NCBI GenBank assembly: GCA_002716625.1
Contig: PBAS01000074.1
Span: 1-36,860 of the forward strand
Direction: 5' to 3'
Length of the DNA stretch: 36,860 nucleotides
Source of the DNA: Phycisphaeraceae bacterium
GTDB taxonomy: Bacteria > Planctomycetota > Phycisphaerae > Phycisphaerales > Phycisphaeraceae
This document shows positions 16,212 to 25,146 of this stretch, one piece after another (position 1 is the first letter of the stretch; each line of letters starts with the position of its first letter). The notes under the pieces were generated by a model. The model was given only the letters and a program-made list of their open reading frames with translations, made no database searches and was not told the DNA's origin. The translations under genes and the position numbers were made by a program.

Positions 16212-17621
16212 ATGGCACCCATGAATCCACCCTACCCAGCCTGTCCCCTTGACCTTGAAGATTCGCCCTTGGTCGATGCGTATCGCCGTCAGACCCCCCA
16301 GTCGGCTAAGCTTGCAAAACGGGCGAGACAGATCTTTCCCAGTGGAATTACCCACGATGCACGGCATATTCAACCGCACGGCATCTTCGTCACTCACGCT
16401 CATGGTTCCCGGAAGTGGGATGTTGATGGCAACCAGTACGTTGATTATTCCGGCGGACACGGCGCTTTACTGCTTGGGCACAATCACCCCGCCGTCACGC
16501 AGGCCGTACTTGCACAGGTTGGTCGTGGCATCCATTTCGGCGCGAGTCATGAAAGTGAAATTCAATGGGCGGAAATTATCCAGCAACTGATCCCCTGCGC
16601 CCAGGGTGTGCGGTTCAACAACTCGGGGACGGAAGCAACCATGCTCGCCCTGCGACTTGCCCGGGCATTCACTGGCCAGGAAAACATTATTCGGTTCCAT
16701 GGTCACTTTCATGGCTGGCATGATTATGTCATTGGCGGCTTCAATGCCCATCACGACGGCACACCGCCCCGCGGCGTTCCCCAGGGAACAGCCAAGACAA
16801 TGATCCATCTACCACCCAATGATCTTGACGCGGTTGCTTCAATCCTGAATGCTTCAAGTGATGTTGCTGCCATGATCCTTGAACCAACCGGTTCAACCTG
16901 GGGACAGGTTCCACTGCAACCTGAGTTCCTGGCCGGGTTACGAAAATTGGCTACTGAAACCGGGACCCTGCTTATTTTTGACGAGGTGATCAGCGGTTTC
17001 CGCTGTTCAAAAGGCGGCGCACAGGAGGCCTATGGTGTGACCCCGGATATGGCCACGCTCGGAAAGATCGTGTCTGGCGGGATGCCAGGTGCTGCGGTTG
17101 TGGGTCGACGTGACATTCTCGCAGGGATGGACTTTCGGCATATGGCAGCCGATGGCCGGGAAAAGATCTTTCATATGGGTACCTTCAATGCCGTACCCAC
17201 CGCGTGTGTTGCGGGGATTGCGGCGCTCAAGATCGTGCGTGATACCGATGTCTGCCAGCAGGCCATCGACTATGGGAACACACTGATCGAAGAATTAAAC
17301 GACCTGTTCACAACCGTTGGTGTCTGCTGGATTGCCTACGGAACCTTTGGCGGGTTTCACGTATTCCTTAATCCGAACCAAATCACCACCTGTCGAGCCG
17401 AAATCGAATCTGGAATCCATGATTACCAGACCCTGAAGGCACCGGTCAACCCCTCGCTCATGATGAAACTTCGCCTGGGCATGTTGTTACATGGTGTCGA
17501 TATCCAGGGATGGCCGGGCGCCCCGGTTTCCGCCGCTCATACCAATAGGGACCGCAGGCAAACGGTCGATGCATTTGGCAAGACCATCCAACTATTGCGT
17601 AAAGAGCAGGCATTAGCGTAA
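16212..17621 (+). CDS. Class III PLP-dependent aminotransferase, HemL (glutamate-1-semialdehyde aminomutase)-like
   Basis: 469 residues from ATG at 16212, with AAGGAAA upstream. The class III fold is clear: NNSGTEATMLALRLAR (136-151) binds PLP phosphate, HGHFHGWHD follows at 163-171, Asp257 in LLIFDEVISGFR contacts the PLP nitrogen, and Lys285 in ATLGKIVSGGMPG is the Schiff-base lysine. GGMPG after the lysine is typical of HemL and its relatives. It is longer than HemL (about 430 residues) and has an atypical N-terminus, so it is probably a HemL-family aminotransferase or aminomutase of other specificity rather than the haem pathway enzyme. The downstream rRNA methyltransferase gene starts 145 bases later on the same strand, with no functional link evident. 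Confidence 0.9.
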   Translation: MAPMNPPYPACPLDLEDSPLVDAYRRQTPQSAKLAKRARQIFPSGITHDARHIQPHGIFVTHAHGSRKWDVDGNQYVDYSGGHGALLLGHNHPAVTQAVLAQVGRGIHFGASHESEIQWAEIIQQLIPCAQGVRFNNSGTEATMLALRLARAFTGQENIIRFHGHFHGWHDYVIGGFNAHHDGTPPRGVPQGTAKTMIHLPPNDLDAVASILNASSDVAAMILEPTGSTWGQVPLQPEFLAGLRKLATETGTLLIFDEVISGFRCSKGGAQEAYGVTPDMATLGKIVSGGMPGAAVVGRRDILAGMDFRHMAADGREKIFHMGTFNAVPTACVAGIAALKIVRDTDVCQQAIDYGNTLIEELNDLFTTVGVCWIAYGTFGGFHVFLNPNQITTCRAEIESGIHDYQTLKAPVNPSLMMKLRLGMLLHGVDIQGWPGAPVSAAHTNRDRRQTVDAFGKTIQLLRKEQALA

Positions 17622-17766
17622 TGCGTCTCCATGATCAGGCTTGCGTAGCCTGGCAAAATTGGCTTCACCGCGAAATCAGTCGTAATGGCCCTTCCTTATA
17701 TATAACCAGTTGAGGCACGGATCGATCGGTTGGGGATATGCACCGGTGGATTCGATACGATGGGTC

Positions 17767-19968
17767 ATGATGAACCTTGACCTTATCGCCACATCCACCT
17801 TTGGGCTCGAAGCGGTCGTGGCCCGTGAATTGGCCGCATTGGGCCATGAAAGCAGGATACCGCAGACAGGACGAATCGAGTTTGCCGGTGACGACACCGC
17901 CGTAGCGAAAACCAATCTCTGGCTTAGATCGGCAGATCGTATTCTTATCCGCATCGGCCGATTCCAGGCCAATGACTTCGATCAACTGTTTGACGGAATC
18001 CAGGCGCTGCCGTGGGAACAGTGGATCCCCGCAGAGGGCTGTTTCCCGGTATCAGGCCGCTCGGTCAAAAGCACCTTAACCAGCGTGCCTGCCGTACAAC
18101 GTTCCGCCAAGAAGGCTATCGTGACCCGGTTACTTGAAGCTCACCAGGTATCCGAGCTATCTGAATCCGGGGCCAAGGTTCCCGTTGAAGTGGCACTTCT
18201 TGAAAACACCGCCACGCTGACCATTGACACCTCGGGCACTGGACTGCACAAGCGTGGTTATCGCGACCTGATTGGCACCGCCCCACTACGCGAAACACTG
18301 GCCGCCGCCTTGGTCCAGCTTTCATTTTGGGATCCTGACCGCCCGTTACTCGACCCGTTTTGCGGATCGGGAACCATCTGTATCGAGGCGGCGATGATTG
18401 CGCGTAATATTGCTCCAGGCTTAAAAAGACAATTCACCGCAGAGACATGGCCAGCCATTGACACCAAGGTCTGGCAGCAAGCTCGCGACGAGGCAAAGGC
18501 CGCTATTGGCGATGACCTTCCTAACCCAATCATCGCAAGTGATATTGACACCGATGCGTTGACCATGGCGCAACGTCATGCCATTCGTGCTGGCGTTGCC
18601 GATTCAATTAAATTCCAAAAGGTGCCATTCTCAGAACTTTCGTCCAGCCGAAGGCATGGCTGCCTGGTAACCAACCCCCCATATGGCGAACGAATCGACG
18701 GGCTACAGGAGGTAAAGGATCTTTACCACAGCATGCCGTTGATCCTGCGTCGACTACCGACCTGGTCCTTTTTTATCCTGACTTCGTGGAATGATTTTGA
18801 GCGCTGGGCAGCCCGCCGAGCCGATCGTCGCCGCAAGCTTTATAATGGATCCATCCAGTGCACCTATTATCAGTTCCATGGCCCCCGGCCGGTGTCGGAT
18901 CCTGATGTCAATATTGATAAACCAGCAGACCAGGACATTCCTGACGCCACCCCACAGGTGTTTGGCGGCTTGGGTGACAAGGCAAAGGGCCAGGCTGACA
19001 TTTTCGCCAACCGGCTTCGAAAGATGGATCGTCACCGGCGACGTTGGCCCACGCGGCGGGGTATTACCTGCTACCGAATCTATAACCGGGATATCCCGGA
19101 AATACCGCTCATGGTGGACCGGTACGAAGATTGCCTGCATATCGGGGAATATCAACGACCGCACGATCGATCAATCGCCGAACATGCCGACTGGCTTGAC
19201 CTGATGGTCCAAACCGCGGGACTTGTGCTTGATGTGCCGCATGAACGAATATTCGTCAAACACCGCCAACCACAACGCGGGCAAAGCCAATATGACCGGG
19301 TCAGCGAAAATGCACTACGGCGCATTGTGACTGAAGGCGGCCTGCGGTTTGAGGTGAATTTGTCCGACTATATCGACACGGGCCTTTTCCTTGACCATCG
19401 TATTACCCGGGACCTGATCCGCTGCGAATCGTCAGGCAAGGATGTACTGAATCTTTTCGCCTACACCGGCTCATTCAGTGTTTACGCAGCTGCAGGCGGC
19501 GCCCGCAGGATCACCTCCGTGGACCTGTCGAGAACCTATCTCGACTGGGCACGGCATAACGTCAAGCTGAACAACCAGCCAACTGACCAGCATGAGTTCG
19601 TACGTGCCAATGCGGTGGACTTCGTTATGGGCCGCCAAAAGCGCCGCGAATACGATCTGACTATTATCGATGCACCAACCTTTTCCAACAGCAAACGCAC
19701 CGAAGAGGACTGGGACATCCAACGCCACCATGGACAACTGGTCCAGGATGTTTCACGGATCATGAAGCCCGGTGGCATTATATTTTTTGCAACCAACTAT
19801 CGGCGATTCAAACTTGACGAAGAAGTACAGGCCGACATGAATGCACAGGAAATCACGCATCGCACGGTCCCGGAAGATTTTGCTAACAAGAAAACACACC
19901 GCTGCTGGCGCATCCAAGTCCGCGAACAGCAGCACCCATCCTGCAACGCTGACAAGCTGCAATCATAA
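17767..19968 (+). CDS. rlmKL: Bifunctional 23S rRNA methyltransferase RlmKL (G2445 N2 and G2069 N7)
   Basis: About 733 residues. The start is one of two adjacent ATGs (17767 or 17770): MNLDLIATSTFGLEAVVARE matches the N-terminus of E. coli RlmL. A TTG start at 17710 would add a tail with no family similarity. The N-terminal part holds a THUMP domain and the RlmL methyltransferase with DPFCGSGTICIEAAMIARN and NPPYGERI. The C-terminal RlmK half holds VLNLFAYTGSFSVYAAAGG (SAM-binding) and DAPTFSNSKR. The fused enzyme methylates two guanines in the 23S rRNA, aided by SAM. The length agrees with E. coli (702). The gene is convergent with 20001-22298, with 32 bases between the stop codons. Confidence 0.93.
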   Translation: MMNLDLIATSTFGLEAVVARELAALGHESRIPQTGRIEFAGDDTAVAKTNLWLRSADRILIRIGRFQANDFDQLFDGIQALPWEQWIPAEGCFPVSGRSVKSTLTSVPAVQRSAKKAIVTRLLEAHQVSELSESGAKVPVEVALLENTATLTIDTSGTGLHKRGYRDLIGTAPLRETLAAALVQLSFWDPDRPLLDPFCGSGTICIEAAMIARNIAPGLKRQFTAETWPAIDTKVWQQARDEAKAAIGDDLPNPIIASDIDTDALTMAQRHAIRAGVADSIKFQKVPFSELSSSRRHGCLVTNPPYGERIDGLQEVKDLYHSMPLILRRLPTWSFFILTSWNDFERWAARRADRRRKLYNGSIQCTYYQFHGPRPVSDPDVNIDKPADQDIPDATPQVFGGLGDKAKGQADIFANRLRKMDRHRRRWPTRRGITCYRIYNRDIPEIPLMVDRYEDCLHIGEYQRPHDRSIAEHADWLDLMVQTAGLVLDVPHERIFVKHRQPQRGQSQYDRVSENALRRIVTEGGLRFEVNLSDYIDTGLFLDHRITRDLIRCESSGKDVLNLFAYTGSFSVYAAAGGARRITSVDLSRTYLDWARHNVKLNNQPTDQHEFVRANAVDFVMGRQKRREYDLTIIDAPTFSNSKRTEEDWDIQRHHGQLVQDVSRIMKPGGIIFFATNYRRFKLDEEVQADMNAQEITHRTVPEDFANKKTHRCWRIQVREQQHPSCNADKLQS

Positions 19969-19985
19969 CTGCGTTTAAAATACAT

Positions 19986-20005
19986 GGCGATCAACCAAGA
20001 TCACC
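19986..20005 (-). terminator. Small hairpin over the stop codon of the LEPR/dockerin gene
   Basis: On the minus strand GGTGATC and GATCGCC pair over 7 positions (one G-U) around a 6-base loop, followed by ATGTATTTTAA. The TGA stop of 20001-22298 sits in the first arm. The T-tract is poor, so termination is possible but not certain; it could also act between the two convergent genes. Confidence 0.35.
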
Positions 20006-22298
20006 AGCCGTCGTCATTAAAGTCCCCCTCGCTTCGCTGACGGTCGGACAAATTAAAATTGGCCCCTAGGATCCCGAGGTCTTCAATATCCACCACGCCA
20101 TCACCATTGGCATCGCCAGGAAGTTGCAAACCCTCATCATCAGTTCCCGTACTGTCCGCATCGGCCATGACGTCAACGACAAGTGCATGACCCTGGACAC
20201 GATTAATACCCCAATGATCAGAAGCCACCTCATTGAACACCGTGCCGGCCGTGTCTTGACCAGTGGAGATCAACAGCCAATTAGCCCCAAGGATTCCAAG
20301 ATCCTCTACGTCTACCAGGCCATCGGCATTGAAATCCCCTTCACTTGCCAGCCGGCCGGTTAGGTTAAAATTAGCTCCCAGGATCCCAAGGTCTTGAACA
20401 TCCACCACGCCATCACCATTGGCATCGCCATGAAGTTTGGCCTGCAAACCTGTTGTGAACATGTCATTCACACGACGCCACAACCCTGCCTGCTCACCAT
20501 CATTCGCCTGAACACGCACGTCGTATGATGCTTGCGGTTGCAACCCGGTCAGCTGTACGGTTGTAGCTGAGCTACCCGTATGACCCAACCACCCCGCCGG
20601 ATCACTACCGGCAACTCGGTACTGCATGTCGTATGTCAACCAATCACCATCGGGGTCCGTGGCAACCCCCCAGGTGACTTGCGCGGTTGTCTCTGTGACC
20701 TGGGACACCGAAAGCGGACCCACCTGCGATGGCGGTTCGTTCACCCCGGTCCCTACCGGATAGACATCCTCCAGTTCTACAAAATCCCAGTAGAGCGTTG
20801 TACCCTGCGCCACTGATTCGTCTGTAAGAACAACCTTGACTTTGCTGACACCCTGCGGCACATCGAAGGCAAACTGCACCCGTTTCCATTGCCCCTGTCC
20901 GACCGGCGTATCGGTCTGCGTCACCGTGCCGGTGGCAAGGATAGCTCCATCATCCCGTGCCACACGAATCCTTGCCTGGTTGGCACTACCGTATCCAGCC
21001 AGCACGTAGGCTGACACCGCATGCGTCTTTCCTCCGGCGACGTTCACCGTGGTCATCGCAGTATTTGGACCACCACCCCGTACCGTGCGCAATCCGTGCG
21101 TCCCGTGGGAAGCCTGTTGATAGCTGTCGTGGTAGGTTTGCACCCCGGCCACAGAATAAGCCACGCGTTGGATCGACCCACCGCCACCTGCGCTAAGCGT
21201 CCAGCCATCGGTCCCTGAGTCAAACTGCGGGTTATCAATGAACTGGTTGTGATTTCCGTCACCCAGGTAGTCGGTACTCCCCTTCGTATAGTAATGATTA
21301 ACCAGTTGGGCGACGTAGCCAGTGGTCAGGTCATAGGAACGGTAATAGACCCAAAAACCAATTCCCGGCATGGCCGAAGCATCGGGATCATTACGGATCC
21401 GATACAACTGTTCGTCAAGAAAACCTAGATAACCGATGTCCGCCACATCGTCAGCGGCAAAGCCTTCTTGTGAAATGTAAAGACCATAAATCGATTTGTT
21501 CAGTAACCCGGGAATGTTCGCCTTGATCCGATCTGCCCACGAGGGGATCAGACCCAGATTAGGATTTCCCTCGCGTAAATACTGTTCAATAACATTAACG
21601 TCTGCATAGTCGCGGATCGCATTGAGAATCCGCGAATACCTACCGGGATTATCTGACAGTTGCCAGCGTGTCCATGCAAGGATGATCTTATCCGGATAGA
21701 GCATACGCAGCTGTTCAAACGCGGCAGCCACGTAACCTGCCCGAGCGCTACCATTCACCTCGGGATGAATCTCATCAATAATGATCGCGTCGTAACCACC
21801 GGAAATCACACTACTATCAAATGGTGCCCGCCAAAGTGAGACCAGTTGGGCGGCACTGGTGGAGTCCGCAGGGTTGGTCACATGCCGGGCATAAACCTTG
21901 CCCTGTGACCGGAGTTGATCTAGGAACGACGCGTTACTCGAAGTACCACTGATGACATTAAAGTGTGACAGCACCTCGTTGGTGAAGTGGGAATCAACAC
22001 CGTCGTGATGGCCCGACATATGCTTGATCGTGCTGGGCAGCAAGGTCGCTGCGGCTACAGCTAGGTCCATACTATCTGCATCGGTATTCGGGCCCGAAGT
22101 CGCCTCAACTTCCACCACCCCGACATTGGGTGATTCAAGCGGCAATGACAGGACGACAGGATCACCGGACAAAAGCAACCGTGGTTCGAGCGGTTCTAAG
22201 ACCCGCGAACCCCTGATGCCAGGATCTGTCGGCACTTGTACAGCCCGGGACGATGCCGCGTTACTACGCCATCTCAACCACGCGAACCATTGTGTCAT
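20001..22298 (-). CDS. LEPR-XLL secreted protein: glycosidase-like barrel, carbohydrate-binding-like and fibronectin III modules, dockerin repeats (C-terminus cut short)
   Basis: 765 residues from ATG at 22298, with GAAGGAAG 7 bases upstream. LEPLEPRLLLSGD lies at residues 34-46. Residues about 90-355 look like a TIM-barrel glycosidase-type domain (YDAIIIDEIHPEVNG, PDKIILAWTRWQLSD, PGIGFWVYYRSYDL). A beta-sandwich resembling a CBM (about 365-520), a fibronectin III domain (about 525-625) and a dockerin-like calcium repeat pair (GDANGDGVVDVQDLGILGAN, then GDFNADGLVDVEDLGILGAN) follow. A second dockerin starts 104 codons later but stops at GDFNDDGW, so its last helix is missing. No catalytic acid pair can be assigned with confidence. 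It is probably extracellular and carbohydrate-directed, by inference from modules. Confidence 0.88.
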   Translation of the reverse strand: MTQWFAWLRWRSNAASSRAVQVPTDPGIRGSRVLEPLEPRLLLSGDPVVLSLPLESPNVGVVEVEATSGPNTDADSMDLAVAAATLLPSTIKHMSGHHDGVDSHFTNEVLSHFNVISGTSSNASFLDQLRSQGKVYARHVTNPADSTSAAQLVSLWRAPFDSSVISGGYDAIIIDEIHPEVNGSARAGYVAAAFEQLRMLYPDKIILAWTRWQLSDNPGRYSRILNAIRDYADVNVIEQYLREGNPNLGLIPSWADRIKANIPGLLNKSIYGLYISQEGFAADDVADIGYLGFLDEQLYRIRNDPDASAMPGIGFWVYYRSYDLTTGYVAQLVNHYYTKGSTDYLGDGNHNQFIDNPQFDSGTDGWTLSAGGGGSIQRVAYSVAGVQTYHDSYQQASHGTHGLRTVRGGGPNTAMTTVNVAGGKTHAVSAYVLAGYGSANQARIRVARDDGAILATGTVTQTDTPVGQGQWKRVQFAFDVPQGVSKVKVVLTDESVAQGTTLYWDFVELEDVYPVGTGVNEPPSQVGPLSVSQVTETTAQVTWGVATDPDGDWLTYDMQYRVAGSDPAGWLGHTGSSATTVQLTGLQPQASYDVRVQANDGEQAGLWRRVNDMFTTGLQAKLHGDANGDGVVDVQDLGILGANFNLTGRLASEGDFNADGLVDVEDLGILGANWLLISTGQDTAGTVFNEVASDHWGINRVQGHALVVDVMADADSTGTDDEGLQLPGDANGDGVVDIEDLGILGANFNLSDRQRSEGDFNDDGW
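20053..20125 (-). repeat. Dockerin-coding DNA repeat, distal copy
   Basis: About 73 bases encoding GDANGDGVVDIEDLGILGANFN; nearly the same as 20365-20437, offset by 312 bases (104 codons). The copy carries few mismatches and is followed by the truncated half-repeat and the stop codon. Confidence 0.85.
20365..20437 (-). repeat. Dockerin-coding DNA repeat, proximal copy
   Basis: Partner of 20053-20125, encoding GDANGDGVVDVQDLGILGAN. A weaker related copy is in the PEP-CTERM gene near 31650-31717. Confidence 0.85.
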
Positions 22299-22490
22299 GC
22301 GAAACTTCCTTCATCCCACCCGACAAACACCTGTTTTATTGTAGGACCTGCTGAGGAATGTTTCTACCGTCCGTCCCGACGGATATCCCCTCGACTGGAC
22401 CGACCAGATCGAACTTGTCACTTGCAGATTAAAATGATCTGGGCGATCAAGCCGATCCCAATTCGGCGATGGCATGCCTACGCTCACTTG

Positions 22491-23012
22491 TTATGACTTT
22501 GGAAACATTTCACCAAGAACATGGCTGCGATACCTGAATATCCTGAGAAGATCACGCTTGACCAGCAACCAGTGCACCGGAGCACCTCCAAGGACCTTGT
22601 ACCGGATCTTATCCTGCATGAGGGTACTGCCCCCTTCATCGATAAATGCATGTTCATGAATCCACTGCCGATAGGGGCCGCGCAATTGGGAATCCTCGAA
22701 TTTCTTCGGCGGCTGCCATTGGGTGATCACTGTGCGCCACTTGAGCGGAACACCCCTGATCTTCAAACGATAGTCAATCAGGGCACCAACCTGCATCTGG
22801 ATCGGGTCCTCCGTGAGCACCTTGAACTGCAGCCATGGCGGGGGGATCTGTTCAAGGTTCCTTGCATCAGAAAAGAAACGGAAGACTGCATCACGAGACC
22901 AGGGGAACCGAGCGCGACACCACAGGATATATTCACCACCTTCACGCGTGATTAGGGGCGCAAGTTCCGCAACTGCAGGCGCTAATCGTGGTAAATTATC
23001 AGCATATTTCAT
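22491..23012 (-). CDS. SRPBCC (START/Bet v 1-like) family protein
   Basis: 173 residues from ATG at 23012. Residues about 25-170 follow the ligand-binding SRPBCC helix-grip pattern: an opening strand (YILWCRARFPWSRDAVFRFF), EQIPPPWLQFKVL, a GALIDYRLKIRGVPLKWRT segment, and a C-terminal helix (VKRDLLRIFRYRSHVLGEMF). Relatives of this type are often called cyclase/dehydrase-like or SRPBCC proteins and bind hydrophobic ligands; no catalytic residue is clear. It is not closely coupled to its neighbours (192 bases before the LEPR gene start, 217 bases beyond the vWA gene stop), and no strong ribosome binding site is seen. Confidence 0.8.
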   Translation of the reverse strand: MKYADNLPRLAPAVAELAPLITREGGEYILWCRARFPWSRDAVFRFFSDARNLEQIPPPWLQFKVLTEDPIQMQVGALIDYRLKIRGVPLKWRTVITQWQPPKKFEDSQLRGPYRQWIHEHAFIDEGGSTLMQDKIRYKVLGGAPVHWLLVKRDLLRIFRYRSHVLGEMFPKS

Positions 23013-23152
23013 GAGCGAATTATTCTAAGGTCCGTATCCTGAATCAGGAAGCAGAACATTTCACTGAATACGTTTTAGATAAACGTACAACTCAAGCCTA
23101 CGCCACCCCATCTTGCCGATCAAGCATTGTGCATTTTATGCTTTATGTTGTT

Positions 23153-23188
23153 AAAACCCTCCCGCCGATACATGTGGACGGGAGGGTT
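23153..23188 (-). terminator. Intrinsic terminator of the vWA gene
   Basis: AACCCTCCCG (23155-23164) and CGGGAGGGTT (23179-23188) are perfect 10-base arms with a 14-base loop. On the minus strand the hairpin is followed by TTTT. It lies 42 bases beyond the stop at 23230, as expected for a rho-independent terminator. Confidence 0.8.
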
Positions 23189-23229
23189 ACTCCACTTGCC
23201 AAAGGCACAGGAATATCCCCCCGGCTTGG

Positions 23230-23910
23230 TCATGCTTTAAAGTCCAGGTCTTTCATTGTGCCACTTTCACGCATCTGACAGACCTTCATGGAGAACAGTG
23301 TCTGGGCATGTGCATAGCTATTCTGGCTGCTACCCATCTCTAATACCCTTTTCCTGTCGACACCCAATCGTATCCCATGAACTACTGACTCATGACTGGT
23401 TCCCATAAAGAGGAATCGCCATGAATATTCATCTTCATGTGTTCTAATCATCCGGCAAATGTTTTCCTGCGTAAACTCCTTGCTGGAATTTTCAAGCCCA
23501 TCGGTAATGATGGCAATAACCACATCAACCGGCCGTTTACCCTTACCCTCCTTCCTGTACCTTGCCGCCTGGGCCGTGAGTCTTTCCTGGGTTTCGATAA
23601 TCGTTATCCCAATCGCATCAAGTAGTGCCGTGGTGCCTCGGGGGACATAGCTTAGCCGATCAAGAAACGATGCGTTTTTCATTTTTAGTTCCTGGTAGAC
23701 CCGCTGGTATTCATGATCAAACTGGACCAGTGACATTTGGGCACTTTCGCTGACTGTCTGCTGTTCGCCAATAAACAAATTAAAACTCTCGATCGCCTGG
23801 CCCCTGCGGGCCTGCATCGATCCGGATCGGTCAAGGACCACCGTGATATCCGCCATCCGAGTAATGCTTGATTTTCCATGCCGTGTTTTTGACTGCCTGC
23901 GAGTGGTCAT
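23230..23910 (-). CDS. von Willebrand factor type A domain protein
   Basis: 226 residues. The ATG at 23910 is fixed by a full TAAGGAGGT Shine-Dalgarno 3 bases upstream. The vWA fold starts at about residue 20: ADITVVLDRSGSM holds the metal-binding DxSxS (Asp27, Ser29, Ser31), RGTTALLDAIG supplies the Thr, and IAIITDGLENSS the second Asp. vWA domains bind divalent metal and partner proteins. No signal peptide or membrane helix is seen, so the protein is probably cytoplasmic. The N-terminal 20 residues are basic (TRRQSKTRHGK). No MoxR-type ATPase partner, which often accompanies vWA proteins, lies beside it. It is divergent from the aldo/keto reductase. Confidence 0.88.
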   Translation of the reverse strand: MTTRRQSKTRHGKSSITRMADITVVLDRSGSMQARRGQAIESFNLFIGEQQTVSESAQMSLVQFDHEYQRVYQELKMKNASFLDRLSYVPRGTTALLDAIGITIIETQERLTAQAARYRKEGKGKRPVDVVIAIITDGLENSSKEFTQENICRMIRTHEDEYSWRFLFMGTSHESVVHGIRLGVDRKRVLEMGSSQNSYAHAQTLFSMKVCQMRESGTMKDLDFKA

Positions 23911-24110
23911 AAGACCTCCTTAATTCTGGCAACCTCACCGGTCACCATTGGCTGGGAACAAGAGGGTCGGGCTACCAGGTAATAACATTGGAAGGCAAGA
24001 ACAACCTACCACTGGCCGGCGTATGGCAGGGTCATCACTAGGGCATGAGCGTCGATAAAATGTTATAAAACCCGACCGCCTGAAGTGGTATGTAGAAAGG
24101 AACACCAACT

Positions 24111-25106
24111 GTGGACCAACGAGCCATCACAAGATCGGGTGTGAAGGTCAGCCCCGTAGGACTGGGATGCGTAACCTTTGGCCGTGAAATTGACCAGGAA
24201 ACCTCGTTTAAGCTCCTGGACCATGCATTGGACAAGGGGATCAACCTACTCGACACCGCAGAATCCTACGGTGGCGGGCAGGCCAGGGAAGCAAGGGCAA
24301 AACAGTGTGGGTTCGAAGATAACCGTGAAGTGACCACCGAAATTAGTTCCTCTGAAAAGATCATTGGCCGGTGGCTCAAGGCCCGTGGTGTGCGTGATGA
24401 AGTGGTGATCTGCACCAAGGTCTGGACCACCGGGGGCGGCGGCATGTGGGCAACCGATATCACCCGATCCTTGGAAGAAAGTCTTGAACGCATGGGGATT
24501 GACCATGCAGACATTTTCATGATGCACATGCCTGATACAAAAGTGCCTATTGACCAAACACTTGGGGAGTTGAAGGAACTTTTCGATCGTGGACTGGCGC
24601 GAACAATCGGGGCCAGCAATTACACTGCCGATCAGATTCACGAAGCGCTTGGCGTCTCAGAAAATCATGGCTGGCCGCCATTCGAGTCCATACAACCAAA
24701 ATACAACCTGATCGAACGGGAAGCTGAAGATCAACTCCTGGGCCTGTGCGCACAAAAGAAGATCGGCGTCATGGCCTACAGCCCCCTATGTCAGGGTTTC
24801 CTGTCGGGCAAATACACCTCGGACCCAGCCAGTATTCCCAAGGGATCAAGGTTCGACATCAAACCTACGCACGGACCCCGGTATTTCACAGACAAGAACT
24901 TCCGGATCCTTGAAAAACTTCGACAGCAGGCTTCTGAGTTGGGTGTGCCCATCGTACGCCTTGCCGTGGCCTGGGTGATGACCCATCCGGCGGTTACATC
25001 AACCCTGATTGGCGCCAGGACCTGTGAACATATCGACAATGGCATTGCAGCACTGGACCTGGTACTTGATCCCGACTTGCGTGAGACGATGTCCAGTTGG
25101 AAGTAA
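24111..25106 (+). CDS. Aldo/keto reductase
   Basis: 331 residues from GTG at 24111, with AAGGA about 9 bases upstream. The catalytic tetrad of the AKR family is present: Asp49 and Tyr53 in LLDTAESYG, Lys103 in VVICTKVW, and His139 in FMMHMPD. The C-terminal NADPH-binding region includes AVAWVMTHPAVTSTLIGART. It resembles the voltage-gated potassium channel beta-subunit/YghZ-like group in having RTIGASNYTADQIHEAL. It reduces aldehydes or ketones with NADPH; the substrate is unknown. It converges on the dioxygenase at 25147, 40 bases apart. Confidence 0.92.
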   Translation: MDQRAITRSGVKVSPVGLGCVTFGREIDQETSFKLLDHALDKGINLLDTAESYGGGQAREARAKQCGFEDNREVTTEISSSEKIIGRWLKARGVRDEVVICTKVWTTGGGGMWATDITRSLEESLERMGIDHADIFMMHMPDTKVPIDQTLGELKELFDRGLARTIGASNYTADQIHEALGVSENHGWPPFESIQPKYNLIEREAEDQLLGLCAQKKIGVMAYSPLCQGFLSGKYTSDPASIPKGSRFDIKPTHGPRYFTDKNFRILEKLRQQASELGVPIVRLAVAWVMTHPAVTSTLIGARTCEHIDNGIAALDLVLDPDLRETMSSWK

Positions 25107-25146
25107 CCAAAGAACCCCGGCCAACCATCTCCAAATGGCTCTTGCG

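Noticed and set aside
17710..17766. Upstream TTG start of rlmKL
   Set aside because: The extra 19 residues have no similarity to the family, whereas MNLDLIATSTFGLE fits the known N-terminus.
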